7,205 nt of DNA from Chloroflexota bacterium (GCA_024643825.1 JAHEME010000138.1:1-7205), one strand, 5' to 3'; shown: positions 1 to 6,299, counted from the stretch's first letter. Numbers and translations are program-made. The notes: generated by a model not told the origin, from the sequence alone.

Positions 1-449
1 TACATGGATAGGTATCTTCCCCGCTTCTCAGGGCCGCTGAGGTTGGCCGCATACGTCAAACCTGCGGTCTGGCTGATCGCTCCGGCCACACCCTGCGTCA
101 GTCGTGATAACAGCAACACAGAATAGGTGGGGGCGAACCCACCTATCAGCGCCGAGGCGGTGGCGATCAGGGCGGCAGCCGCCAGCAGGCGATTGGCTCC
201 TATGCGGTCGGCTAGCCGACCAGCAGGTAGGTTTGTAAAGATTCTTGCCACACCCTGGATGGCGATCAGGAACCCCACCAGCGTAGTGCCAATCGTGAAC
301 TGCTGAGCATACAGCGGCAGGATGGGCGTGATCAGATTCTGGCCGATGTGCAGAGTGAAGACCTGCACACACAACAACAAGAAGACCTCGTTGTTTCGAA
401 AGGTCTCCAGGATATCAGATCGCCTGATGGCCAGGATGGCAGTTTTCAC
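1..449 (-). CDS. MFS transporter, N-terminal part (runs off window)
   Basis: This is the first 149 residues of a major facilitator superfamily permease of the inner membrane; the C-terminal part lies beyond the window edge. I derived it by translating the reverse complement from a GTG at 449. A first hydrophobic helix lies at about residues 21-40. The superfamily motif A loop reads PAGRLADRIGANR (about 75-87), between helices 2 and 3. A motif-B-like SRLTQGVAGA (about 115-124) begins helix 4. The GTG overlaps the stop of the propeller gene upstream by 4 nt (GTGA). I see no Shine-Dalgarno sequence of its own, so translation is probably coupled to the propeller gene. Motif A identifies the superfamily but not the substrate or direction. 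By position it may export a product, or import a compound handled by the operon. Family call is firm, substrate unknown. Confidence 0.9.
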   Translation of the reverse strand, partial: MKTAILAIRRSDILETFRNNEVFLLLCVQVFTLHIGQNLITPILPLYAQQFTIGTTLVGFLIAIQGVARIFTNLPAGRLADRIGANRLLAAAALIATASALIGGFAPTYSVLLLSRLTQGVAGAISQTAGLTYAANLSGPEKRGRYLSM

Positions 450-1600
450 GGTAGGCTGATCGTCGGGCGGAGGATAAAGACCCCCGCTGACAGGCGGTCG
501 GTCGCATAGATCAATCCCTCCTCCGAGACAAAGACATCGTTGATCTGTATAGCTTTCTGGCCTTCCGGCGCTGCCGGAACGAAAGCCCCGATCTCTTTGA
601 TATCCGACGGATCGCTAATATCGTACATCCGCAGCCCGGCGTTGAAGTATGTCAGGAAGAGAATATCTTCACTGATGTAAGAACCGGGGCGATTCTCGTG
701 GAAGTTGTGTGGCCCGAAGCGTCCGCCCCGCTCGCAAAAATCCCCTTCAGGCTCCGGGAATGTCCCGATCTGTACAGGTTCGCGTTCATTCGTGATGTCG
801 AATACCCGCACAACTTTCTTGGCTTCCTCACAGTATTCTTTCATCGGTTCGTCTGTGACGACCACCAGGTTATGTTTCAGCAGCGGCAGCACCGTGTGAG
901 TGTCGGTGCGCCCACCTACCTCCTCATACCAGGATCGCTGGCTGAGTAGTTCCAGCTTTCCATCGTCGATAGCGAAGATCATCATCCCGCCATCCCCATA
1001 GCCACCATAAGCCCGATTACCCCGCACAATTACATGATGTGCCCTAAACCTGAAATTGGAGTCCCAATCAGGCTTCTCGCCGCCAGCCTCCCATTGTCCA
1101 GGATACCACCAGCGAGAGACGATCTTCGGGTCGGTAGGGTCTGACATGTCCACCGTCATCAGGAAGCGCTCATGGTATCCTTCTTCGCGAACCGAGAAAT
1201 AGGCGTATTGGTCTCCAGCCCACCAGATGCGGTGAACGCCCTTCCCGTTGATTGGGAGAAACCCGATCTGAACGGGATCGGTCGGCTTCGACACGTCATA
1301 TACCGCTAACCCTGCGCTGAACGGTGTCGCCGACCGCAGCTGCTGCTCGTGGTTGACCAGCAGGATGTCGCCGGCCAACTGCACCTTATGAGAGTGTGTG
1401 TTCTCCGCAATGGGGATTTGTCTGACAACTTGTGGATTTGCTGGATCGGACACATCGAGTATGCTGGTTCCCATACCGTTGTATCCCATATGACCCACGT
1501 ACAGCGTATCGCCCTTCAGCATGATCTGCATACCATCGCCACTACCATTCAGGTCCGAATGGCCCACCAGTTCAATGTTCCGGCTTTCAAGAATCTCCAT
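446..1600 (-). CDS. LVIVD-repeat seven-bladed beta-propeller protein with a histidine ring
   Basis: A 384-residue protein with no signal peptide or membrane segment, so probably cytosolic. Repeated blade ends carry the LVIVD-type signature: ILDVSDPANP (47-56), VYDVSKPTDP (100-109), TVDMSDPTDP (149-158), VFDITNEREP (266-275) and MYDISDPSD (325-333), with a degenerate IFAIDDGK at 208-215. The N-terminal IELVGH and the C-terminal AGVFILRP look like the two halves of one blade, a velcro closure, giving seven blades. At the same place in each blade, just before a hydrophobic strand, stand Gln25, His71, His123, His189, His235, His298 and Asn354. This arrangement would place five histidines around the central channel and suggests metal binding or catalysis. 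The family has no assigned reaction that I can name. The start has AAGGAAG 7 nt upstream. The stop overlaps the MFS start. Fold is firm; enzymatic role is inference. Confidence 0.88.
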   Translation of the reverse strand: MEILESRNIELVGHSDLNGSGDGMQIMLKGDTLYVGHMGYNGMGTSILDVSDPANPQVVRQIPIAENTHSHKVQLAGDILLVNHEQQLRSATPFSAGLAVYDVSKPTDPVQIGFLPINGKGVHRIWWAGDQYAYFSVREEGYHERFLMTVDMSDPTDPKIVSRWWYPGQWEAGGEKPDWDSNFRFRAHHVIVRGNRAYGGYGDGGMMIFAIDDGKLELLSQRSWYEEVGGRTDTHTVLPLLKHNLVVVTDEPMKEYCEEAKKVVRVFDITNEREPVQIGTFPEPEGDFCERGGRFGPHNFHENRPGSYISEDILFLTYFNAGLRMYDISDPSDIKEIGAFVPAAPEGQKAIQINDVFVSEEGLIYATDRLSAGVFILRPTISLP

Positions 1601-1702
1601 CGTGCGGCTTCCTTTCTATCATGGCCGAATAGCAGGCTCGACTATGATCGAGTGCTGAGACTCGTTATGACGCGGTACGGCAAGCAAATCGTAGGTAGAT
1701 AC
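1601..1702 (-). promoter_or_regulatory. Intercistronic gap before the propeller gene
   Basis: A 102-bp gap between the hydrolase stop and the propeller start. It holds the propeller's Shine-Dalgarno AAGGAAG (1608-1614). It also has two overlapping short inverted repeats around 1636-1665, CTCGA/TCGAG and CGAGT/ACTCG, which could form only one of two weak hairpins at a time. There is no T-rich terminator and no convincing promoter, so read-through from the hydrolase is expected. Confidence 0.35.
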
Positions 1703-2776
1703 TTAAACGATCACTCCGCCCAATTGCCCTGCCAACCAGTCGGAGGCCAGGGGGCCGCTTTTGTAGGGGATATTGCTCATCGAATGCCCCCCCTCTTCGA
1801 ATAGGACGAATTCTTTTGGCCCGCTGGCCTCCTCCACAATACGCTGTCCCTGTTCCCAGGGGATCAGCGGATCTCGTTTGCCATGCAGCACCAGCAGTGG
1901 GCACGCGATGTGCTCTGCCGCGCCTTTGAGCGTCATCGATCTTGCTAATTCAAAGGATTCATCCATGTTGCCCGCGCCGGAGTAATGTTGGTAGGCTTCC
2001 CTTGTCACTGTCGGCAGCCCTTCAAAGCACTCTGCCCAATCGTAAGGGCCGCAGTTCCCAACGCAGGCTTTGACTCTCTTTTCGAAGGCCGCTGCACGCG
2101 GCGCATAGTAACCACCCAGGCTGCTGCCCAGCAGCCCCACTCGGCTGGCATCGACATCTCCGCGCCCTTCCAGATAATCTATCGCCGCGCCGATCACTCG
2201 CTCGTAATCCGGTCGAATCTTCAATCGTAGACTGGTTTCTCCCTGACCCGGGCCATCGATGCTCAGGGCGGCCATTCCGCGCCTCAGCATCCCTCTACGA
2301 CCCTCGTGGCGAGTCTCCTTCGTCGAGTCCAATCCCGGGATCAGAATCACCACTGGTGGCGGCTGCGCGCTGTTGGGGCGGCTGAACAGGCCCACGAAAT
2401 GCGTGTCCTCAAACGGGATCGTGACCTTTTCAACCCTGGGTTCAAGATACGGCAGGATGCGATCATAACATTCCAGCATCTTCCGCAGACCCTTATCATG
2501 GACTTCTGGATCGCGGGTGAAAATAAAATATGCCATGTGATAATAGCGAGCAGCGGTGTGATAGGCCTGCACTGCCGAAACCCGGCGACCCTGCTCCCAG
2601 GCTTCTTCCGCAAGTGACTCATGCATCGCCGCCATCCGAGTCCATTCCGGCCCCCAGTCGTCCCAGGAGTGCATTCGCCTGGTAGCCGTCATTAGATCGT
2701 AATAGTGAATCCCGCCGTTTACGAAGCGAGTCATCCAGATTTCCAGCGTTTGTTTGATCAGCGAATCGGCGTGCAT
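1703..2776 (-). CDS. Alpha/beta hydrolase, 2,6-dihydroxypseudooxynicotine hydrolase-like
   Basis: Numbering here counts from the ATG at 2782 (359 residues). An N-terminal helical part (about 1-115, many Trp, Tyr and His) precedes an alpha/beta hydrolase core. The oxyanion strand is VVILIPGLDS (144-153). The nucleophile elbow is GSSLGG with Ser221. The acid is Asp304 in HGKRDPLIP and the base is His333 in EEGGHS. From memory, the triad of the nicotine-pathway C-C hydrolase is Ser217, Asp300, His329, with the same spacing of 83 and 29 residues, plus Glu248; Glu251 or Glu254 is the candidate equivalent here. That family hydrolyses a C-C bond next to a carbonyl on a pyridine ring. The FrsA/DUF1100-type esterases are the alternative. 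GAGGAA (2788-2783) abuts the ATG at 2782 but sits 6 nt before the ATG at 2776, so 2776 (357 residues) is the likelier start. The substrate here is unknown. Confidence 0.88.
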   Translation of the reverse strand: MHADSLIKQTLEIWMTRFVNGGIHYYDLMTATRRMHSWDDWGPEWTRMAAMHESLAEEAWEQGRRVSAVQAYHTAARYYHMAYFIFTRDPEVHDKGLRKMLECYDRILPYLEPRVEKVTIPFEDTHFVGLFSRPNSAQPPPVVILIPGLDSTKETRHEGRRGMLRRGMAALSIDGPGQGETSLRLKIRPDYERVIGAAIDYLEGRGDVDASRVGLLGSSLGGYYAPRAAAFEKRVKACVGNCGPYDWAECFEGLPTVTREAYQHYSGAGNMDESFELARSMTLKGAAEHIACPLLVLHGKRDPLIPWEQGQRIVEEASGPKEFVLFEEGGHSMSNIPYKSGPLASDWLAGQLGGVIV

Positions 2777-2782
2777 GAACAT

Positions 2783-2788
2783 TTCCTC
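2783..2788 (-). promoter_or_regulatory. Ribosome binding site deciding the hydrolase start
   Basis: GAGGAA on the minus strand touches the first ATG (2782) directly but is 6 nt from the second in-frame ATG (2776). Normal spacing favours the second, which removes two residues from the longest reading frame. Confidence 0.65.
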
Positions 2789-2798
2789 ATGTCAATAG

Positions 2799-2856
2799 CC
2801 TGCCCCCTCGCTGATTGATGCTCATTGTCACAGCCATCAGTTGTGCACGGGGCAGG
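2799..2856 (-). promoter_or_regulatory. Nested inverted repeat in the hydrolase leader
   Basis: CCTGCCCC (2799-2806) and GGGGCAGG (2849-2856) form a perfect 8-bp inverted repeat. An inner pair, CTGAT (2811-2815) and ATCAG (2836-2840), is nested within it. In minus-strand RNA this would fold a two-level hairpin about 10 nt upstream of the hydrolase Shine-Dalgarno. It could be an mRNA 5' end stabiliser, a control leader, or an operator. Seen in sequence; function is inference. Confidence 0.4.
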
Positions 2857-2897
2857 GTCGTGCGGGTTGATTGTGGCTCTACTGTCTGAACAGGAGA

Positions 2898-2925
2898 GAG
2901 GAGCATTGATGGGTCAATGCTCCTC
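2898..2925 (-). terminator. Strong stem-loop after the binding-protein gene
   Basis: A perfect 12-bp inverted repeat (2898-2909 with 2914-2925) closes on a 4-nt loop, 21 nt past the binding-protein stop on the minus strand. After one mismatch it may extend by three more pairs. The sequence following it on the minus strand is TCTCTCCTGTT, only moderately T-rich, so it is a partial terminator or a 3' end stabiliser rather than a textbook intrinsic terminator. It would lower hydrolase transcript relative to the importer. Confidence 0.6.
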
Positions 2926-2945
2926 CTTCTGAAGAATGAATTGAA

Positions 2946-4118
2946 CTATTTGGCAGAAATCGGATTGAGCTTGTAGCCGTTGGCTGTGAAGAGATCATTC
3001 TGCTCTGTTGGCGGCCAGGCGGTATTAAACAGCTCACGTTGGGCCTGTTGAAGGAACGTGGTGTTATAGAAATCCTGGTACCGGAGGTCAGGCGAGATGA
3101 TATCGAACTTGGTCAGATCGTCCAGGAAGAATTTCATGGCCTGAGGCCGGAAGGCTCCCATGGCGGCGAACTCGTCCAGTTGCGATGTCCAGGCAGAATC
3201 AAACTCCGGAGGCAGCGGCATGTCATGGTTGGCTGCCATATCCGCTTTGATCTGCTCTTTCTCGGCATAGTTCTTCATCACCGCCCATGCCTTGATGTAG
3301 GCGCGCAGCAGGTTGATGATTGTGCGGGGGGCATTCTTGACGGTGTCAGCATGAACCGAGATGGCTTCCTGCGGCCATTCGTACCATCCAAAGACCGCCC
3401 ATGACGCTCCAGCTTCGGCCAGGCCCGCCAGATGGCGGGTATAGATGTTGGCGATCTGGATCTGGTCGGCGATCAAGGCCTGCTGGCGTGCATCTGAACC
3501 ACCGCTGATCTCGACAGCTTCCATGTCTCGCTCGATATCAACTGCTCCACCTGACCACTGAAGAACGTGATCCCTGAACTGAGCGAAGGTACGCGTTCCG
3601 GGTGAACCCAGGATGCATGATCCGCCAATCAGGTCTTCAGGCGTCTTGATGCTCGGCGACAGGCCCCCGATGTGAAACTCATGGTCGCGGTGGGTCGCTA
3701 CAGCGGTGATCGGCACACCCTCGTTCACCGAAACCATCACTTCGTCGGCATCGAGATTGGCAACCATGGTGATGTCTTTTGAAACGAGACCCTCGAAAGT
3801 GCCGTCGGCGACGATCAACTCGACCTTGTCGAAACCTTCCTCTTCCGCGAAGCCCCGGTCCAGCATAATGCGCCAGGCCAGGTTGGTGAAGTAGCTCGGG
3901 CTGTCCACGGCGGTGACGACCGACTTTATTTCGGGGGGTTCCGGCGGCAGCCACATAATTCCGCCAGGGGCCGCAGCGGCTTCACCGCCTCCGGTTGACG
4001 GAGCAGCAGGGGCTGCAGTTTCCTGGGCGGAGCTTCCGCAGGCGGCCAGGAGCGGCGCTGACAGTGCCGTAGTACCTGCCATACGAATGAAATCTCTTCG
4101 TGAGAATTTTCCAGACAT
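2946..4118 (-). CDS. ABC importer substrate-binding lipoprotein, NMT1/SsuA-like, Tat-exported
   Basis: A 390-residue periplasmic-type binding protein that delivers substrate to the two permeases. The N-terminus has a twin-arginine signal, SRRDFIRM (6-13), a hydrophobic stretch, and a lipobox LLAAC with the lipidated Cys27. An Ala/Pro/Gly/Thr-rich linker follows (about 31-53). The mature domain starts near residue 57 and has features of the nitrate/sulfonate/taurine/thiamine-precursor class: an early SPSYFTNLAWRIMLDRGFAE helix region (73-92), FEGLVSKDITM (108-118) and NEGVPITAVA (132-141). Trp-rich FGWYEWP (243-249) may line the pocket and would suit an aromatic or heterocyclic ligand. Tat export suggests it is secreted folded. 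GGAGG lies 7 nt before the ATG, a strong site. It is third in the operon, downstream of both permeases. Family firm, ligand unknown. Confidence 0.9.
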   Translation of the reverse strand: MSGKFSRRDFIRMAGTTALSAPLLAACGSSAQETAAPAAPSTGGGEAAAAPGGIMWLPPEPPEIKSVVTAVDSPSYFTNLAWRIMLDRGFAEEEGFDKVELIVADGTFEGLVSKDITMVANLDADEVMVSVNEGVPITAVATHRDHEFHIGGLSPSIKTPEDLIGGSCILGSPGTRTFAQFRDHVLQWSGGAVDIERDMEAVEISGGSDARQQALIADQIQIANIYTRHLAGLAEAGASWAVFGWYEWPQEAISVHADTVKNAPRTIINLLRAYIKAWAVMKNYAEKEQIKADMAANHDMPLPPEFDSAWTSQLDEFAAMGAFRPQAMKFFLDDLTKFDIISPDLRYQDFYNTTFLQQAQRELFNTAWPPTEQNDLFTANGYKLNPISAK

Positions 4119-4130
4119 TGTAGTTCCTCC

Positions 4131-4178
4131 ATATAGTGAGCGTGCCGGATCAGGCGGTTTATCCGATGAGCGCTATAT
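4131..4178 (-). promoter_or_regulatory. Stem-loop directly upstream of the binding-protein ribosome site
   Basis: ATATAG (4131-4136) pairs with CTATAT (4173-4178), and within it CGGAT (4146-4150) pairs with ATCCG (4161-4165). In minus-strand RNA the outer stem ends exactly where the GGAGG ribosome site (4130-4126) begins. The structure could protect a processed 5' end or tune translation of the binding protein. There is no match I recognise to a known riboswitch class. Confidence 0.45.
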
Positions 4179-4218
4179 CCAAGTAGTCTCCTTTCGTGAT
4201 GGTACATTGGATCACTAT

Positions 4219-4251
4219 GGGCAATAGTGTGCAAAGTGAACACACTTGCCC
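4219..4251 (-). promoter_or_regulatory. Intercistronic bulged hairpin, 11 bp
   Basis: CACACTTGCCC (4241-4251) pairs with GGGCAA..GTGTG (4219-4231) over 11 bp with a two-base TA bulge and a 9-nt loop. On the minus strand no T tract follows, so this is not a typical intrinsic terminator. It is better explained as an mRNA stability or processing element between permease 2 and the binding protein, which commonly needs to be made in excess. Confidence 0.5.
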
Positions 4252-4390
4252 GGCAAACCCGTAGGTGGGTGGAGAAACCTCAAGACTCTTGCAGCCTGGT
4301 TTGCATGCCAATTCTGCGAACTTCATTCAGGTAACTATCGGTTCCTAAATCGAATCAACAGAACGCTTGTTTTCCGGCCCGTCACAAGGG

Positions 4391-5251
4391 CTAGAATTTG
4401 GGCTTAGCACGCCATGGGGTGGCTTTTTTCTCGATCCACTCCAACCCGTTCAAGAGGATGAGCGCAATCACACATAGCATAACGATGGCTGCATATGATT
4501 TGGCGCTCTGGAACCGGTCAGCTTCCAGACGAACCATGAAACCCAGTCCCCGGATGCTCCCGAACAACTCCGCGACGATCACGGCTGTCAACCCTCGTCT
4601 GGAAGCGATTCGCAGCCCGGTCAGAGTCCAGGGCAGCAGTGCCGGCAGAGTAATTTTCGTAAACAGTTGCCAGCGATTCGCGCCAAACACGCGCCCGGCT
4701 TTGAGCAGCACCGGATCGATCGTCGCGATGCCGTTCAAGATGTTGATGGCGACCGGGAAGAAGGTGCTCAGCGCCACCAGGGCTACCTTGGCATCGACGC
4801 CAAATCCCATAATAACAGTCAGAATCGGGAGGATGGCGACCGTCGGCGTGCTGTATCCGATCCAGACAAAAGTCTGGGCGACATTGCGAACATCTTTGTT
4901 CAATCCCAGGAAGACGCCCACCGGGATGCCCAGCAGGATCGTGACAATGAATCCCAATGAATAGGTCGTGGCGCTGAAGACGAAGTTGTCAATCAGCGAC
5001 CCCCTGACAGTAGTCGTGATTATGGCGTTGATGATGCTCAGGGGGGCCGGTATCCACCGGGTATCAATCACCGGTGTAGGCCCTCCTTGCAGGATCTGCC
5101 ACAGTACACAAAACAGGCTGATATTCGTGATCGTGACGATCAGCGTCCCGTAGCGAGTCCTGAATGCCTGCCAGCGCGTCGGGGGCGGCAGTGGCTGCTC
5201 CAATGCGGGAACCAGAACGTTTGAATCGGTTGATTGCATGGCCGTTTCCAT
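4391..5251 (-). CDS. ABC importer permease 2, SsuC/TauC-like
   Basis: A 286-residue integral inner-membrane protein of the binding-protein-dependent transport family. Predicted helices lie near 37-54, 95-116, 126-150, 154-174, 220-232 and 253-271. The cytoplasmic coupling loop that contacts the ATPase is LLKAGRVFGANRWQLF (182-197) followed by TLPALLPWTLTGLRIA (201-216), matching the family's EAA loop with G and LP in place. ELFGSIRG (228-235) is shared with permease 1, so the two are paralogues expected to pair as a heterodimer. The ATG overlaps the permease 1 stop as TGATG, and GAGGTG lies 8 nt before it. A second in-frame ATG lies four codons on. The N-terminus has an unusual Pro-rich stretch EQPLPPPTRW (18-27). 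No ATP-binding subunit follows. Confidence 0.9.
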   Translation of the reverse strand: METAMQSTDSNVLVPALEQPLPPPTRWQAFRTRYGTLIVTITNISLFCVLWQILQGGPTPVIDTRWIPAPLSIINAIITTTVRGSLIDNFVFSATTYSLGFIVTILLGIPVGVFLGLNKDVRNVAQTFVWIGYSTPTVAILPILTVIMGFGVDAKVALVALSTFFPVAINILNGIATIDPVLLKAGRVFGANRWQLFTKITLPALLPWTLTGLRIASRRGLTAVIVAELFGSIRGLGFMVRLEADRFQSAKSYAAIVMLCVIALILLNGLEWIEKKATPWRAKPKF

Positions 5252-6108
5252 CAGAAGGACACCTCATTCTTCCAGGGTCGCAATTTCTCGTCCAGAATGT
5301 CGATCACAGAGACCAATACGACAGCCAGCAACGTAATGACGATCAGACCAGCAAAAACCCCATCTGTGTGAAACAGTGCGGCTTCTCTAATTGAGTAGGT
5401 GGCAATCCCCCGTATGGACCCAAACAACTCGGTCGAATACATCACCATTAACCCCGTCCTGGCCGCTAACCGCAACCCTGTGATGATGAAATTCAGGGCA
5501 TAAGGCAGCACAACCTTGCGGTATACCTGGATCCGCGACCCCCCAAAGAGACGCCCGACTTTCAACAAAGAGGCCGGGACAGTCACGACTCCCGCCACAG
5601 TTGGGATAATGACCTGGAAAAAGCACGCCATCGCAATGAACAGGATTTTCGCTTCTGGCCCGAAGCCCATCGCGATGATAGCGATCGGGAGAAGGGCAAT
5701 CCGGGGCAGGACGTACAGGATCCAGACATAAGGTGATAGGAGTTTGTTCAATGCCTGAAAAGTCCCCATACCCAACCCAAGCGGGATCGCAAGCCCGGCC
5801 CCGATGAGATATCCGATGGCATAGTTCTTCAGGCTCCAGGCCAGTTGGAAGGGGATCTCCCCGCTAATGGTATCCGTCCACAATTTGGCCAGGATTTCGG
5901 ACATGGGAGGGATCAAATAGGCAGGGACGAGTTTGATGTAGCGTGCCTCTATCTCCCATAACACACCAGCGATGACAATGGCTCCAACTGTGAGAATAGC
6001 AGCAGAATAGCTGGCCCAGAACCTCCTGAAGAAGGATACCTTCCCTAACGGCAGGAATTTTTCGGGAGCCGGTGAAGAAACAGATTGAGGAATAGCAGCT
6101 TCAGCCAA
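5251..6108 (-). CDS. ABC importer permease 1, SsuC/TauC-like, TTG start
   Basis: A 285-residue integral membrane permease and the first gene of the operon. Helices are expected near 33-52, 95-117, 124-149, 154-177, 219-229 and 249-271. The ATPase-contact loop is LLKVGRLFGGSRIQVY (181-196), then VLPYALNFIITGLRLA (200-215). ELFGSIRG (227-234) and the RPWKNEVSF end mirror permease 2 (ELFGSIRG, TPWRAKPKF). The start is a TTG with GGAGG 5 nt upstream; an in-frame TAA five codons before it (6123-6121) rules out a longer start, and the first ATG is near residue 69, inside the conserved domain. The family is used for nitrate, sulfonates, taurine, riboflavin and pyrimidine precursors, so the substrate cannot be read from the permease. 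Confidence 0.9.
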   Translation of the reverse strand: MAEAAIPQSVSSPAPEKFLPLGKVSFFRRFWASYSAAILTVGAIVIAGVLWEIEARYIKLVPAYLIPPMSEILAKLWTDTISGEIPFQLAWSLKNYAIGYLIGAGLAIPLGLGMGTFQALNKLLSPYVWILYVLPRIALLPIAIIAMGFGPEAKILFIAMACFFQVIIPTVAGVVTVPASLLKVGRLFGGSRIQVYRKVVLPYALNFIITGLRLAARTGLMVMYSTELFGSIRGIATYSIREAALFHTDGVFAGLIVITLLAVVLVSVIDILDEKLRPWKNEVSF

Positions 6109-6216
6109 GAGACCCTCCTCTTACCAAAATGATGCGTTTTGAAGATGCACCAACATAGGGCGATAGTGCCAGTTTGAAAGATGAACCTCGTTAATTCCTC
6201 TAGCGTGTTGCAGAAG

Positions 6217-6238
6217 ATTAGACTTGAATCTGTCTAAT
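6217..6238. promoter_or_regulatory. Inverted repeat ATTAGAC-N8-GTCTAAT
   Basis: Two perfect 7-bp arms separated by 8 bp. It lies about 27-48 nt into the predicted importer transcript (start near 6265). It could be a downstream operator acting as a roadblock, or a 7-bp hairpin in the leader RNA. Confidence 0.5.
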
Positions 6239-6267
6239 GGTATGATGATGTGATGGTTGCTTATTAG

Positions 6268-6285
6268 AACTAATATATACTAGTT
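6268..6285. promoter_or_regulatory. Operator-like palindrome AACTA-N8-TAGTT over the -10
   Basis: An 18-bp near-palindrome (16 of 18 bases symmetric) that covers the -10 hexamer of the operon promoter. Protein bound here would block RNA polymerase, so it is a candidate repressor operator. The regulator is not encoded in the window. No family consensus is matched well enough to name one. Confidence 0.5.
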
Positions 6286-6299
6286 TGGAACCTTGTCAA
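6272..6299 (-). promoter_or_regulatory. Sigma-70-type promoter of the importer operon
   Basis: The -35 TTGACA (6299-6294) is a perfect consensus, the spacer is 16 bp, and the -10 TATATT (6277-6272) matches five of six consensus bases. The predicted start is near 6265, giving a leader of about 155 nt before the TTG of permease 1. Confidence 0.7.

Larger units (their letters stand above)
4119..4390 (-). promoter_or_regulatory. 272-bp intercistronic region between permease 2 and binding protein
   Basis: No gene is supported here; short reading frames that cross it are extensions of shadow frames. It contains the stem-loop at 4219-4251, a smaller CACTAT/ATAGTG repeat (4213-4229), the odd palindrome TTGCC-C-GGCAA (4246-4256), and the leader hairpin at 4131-4178. 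The CACTAT/ATAGTG and 4219-4251 pairings overlap and exclude each other. I find no convincing sigma-70 promoter. The pattern suits differential expression of the binding protein against the permeases by RNA processing or attenuation. Confidence 0.45.

Noticed and set aside
28..372. 114-residue minus-strand frame rich in His, Arg and Cys
   Set aside because: It is an out-of-frame shadow of the MFS gene, whose true frame shows clear motif A and membrane helices.
698..949. Plus-strand frames opposite the propeller gene
   Set aside because: No motifs and no ribosome sites; the opposite strand carries clear propeller repeats.
1349..1804. 151-residue plus-strand frame spanning the propeller start and hydrolase end
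   Set aside because: Antisense to two well-supported genes, with no recognisable domain.
2790..2797. TTGACA just upstream of the hydrolase as a promoter -35
   Set aside because: It lies next to the ribosome site; any -10 at normal spacing would fall inside the coding sequence, so it cannot drive the full gene.
4377..4391. GCCC/GGGC pair at the permease 2 stop as a terminator
   Set aside because: The stem is only 4-5 bp and no T tract follows on the minus strand.
4398..4964. 188-residue plus-strand frame opposite permease 2
   Set aside because: It is the complement of a strongly supported permease and shows only Arg/Pro/Thr-rich composition typical of antisense frames.
6243..6256. TGATGATG stretch as a tandem repeat
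   Set aside because: Only two to three short imperfect units; not a meaningful repeat array.
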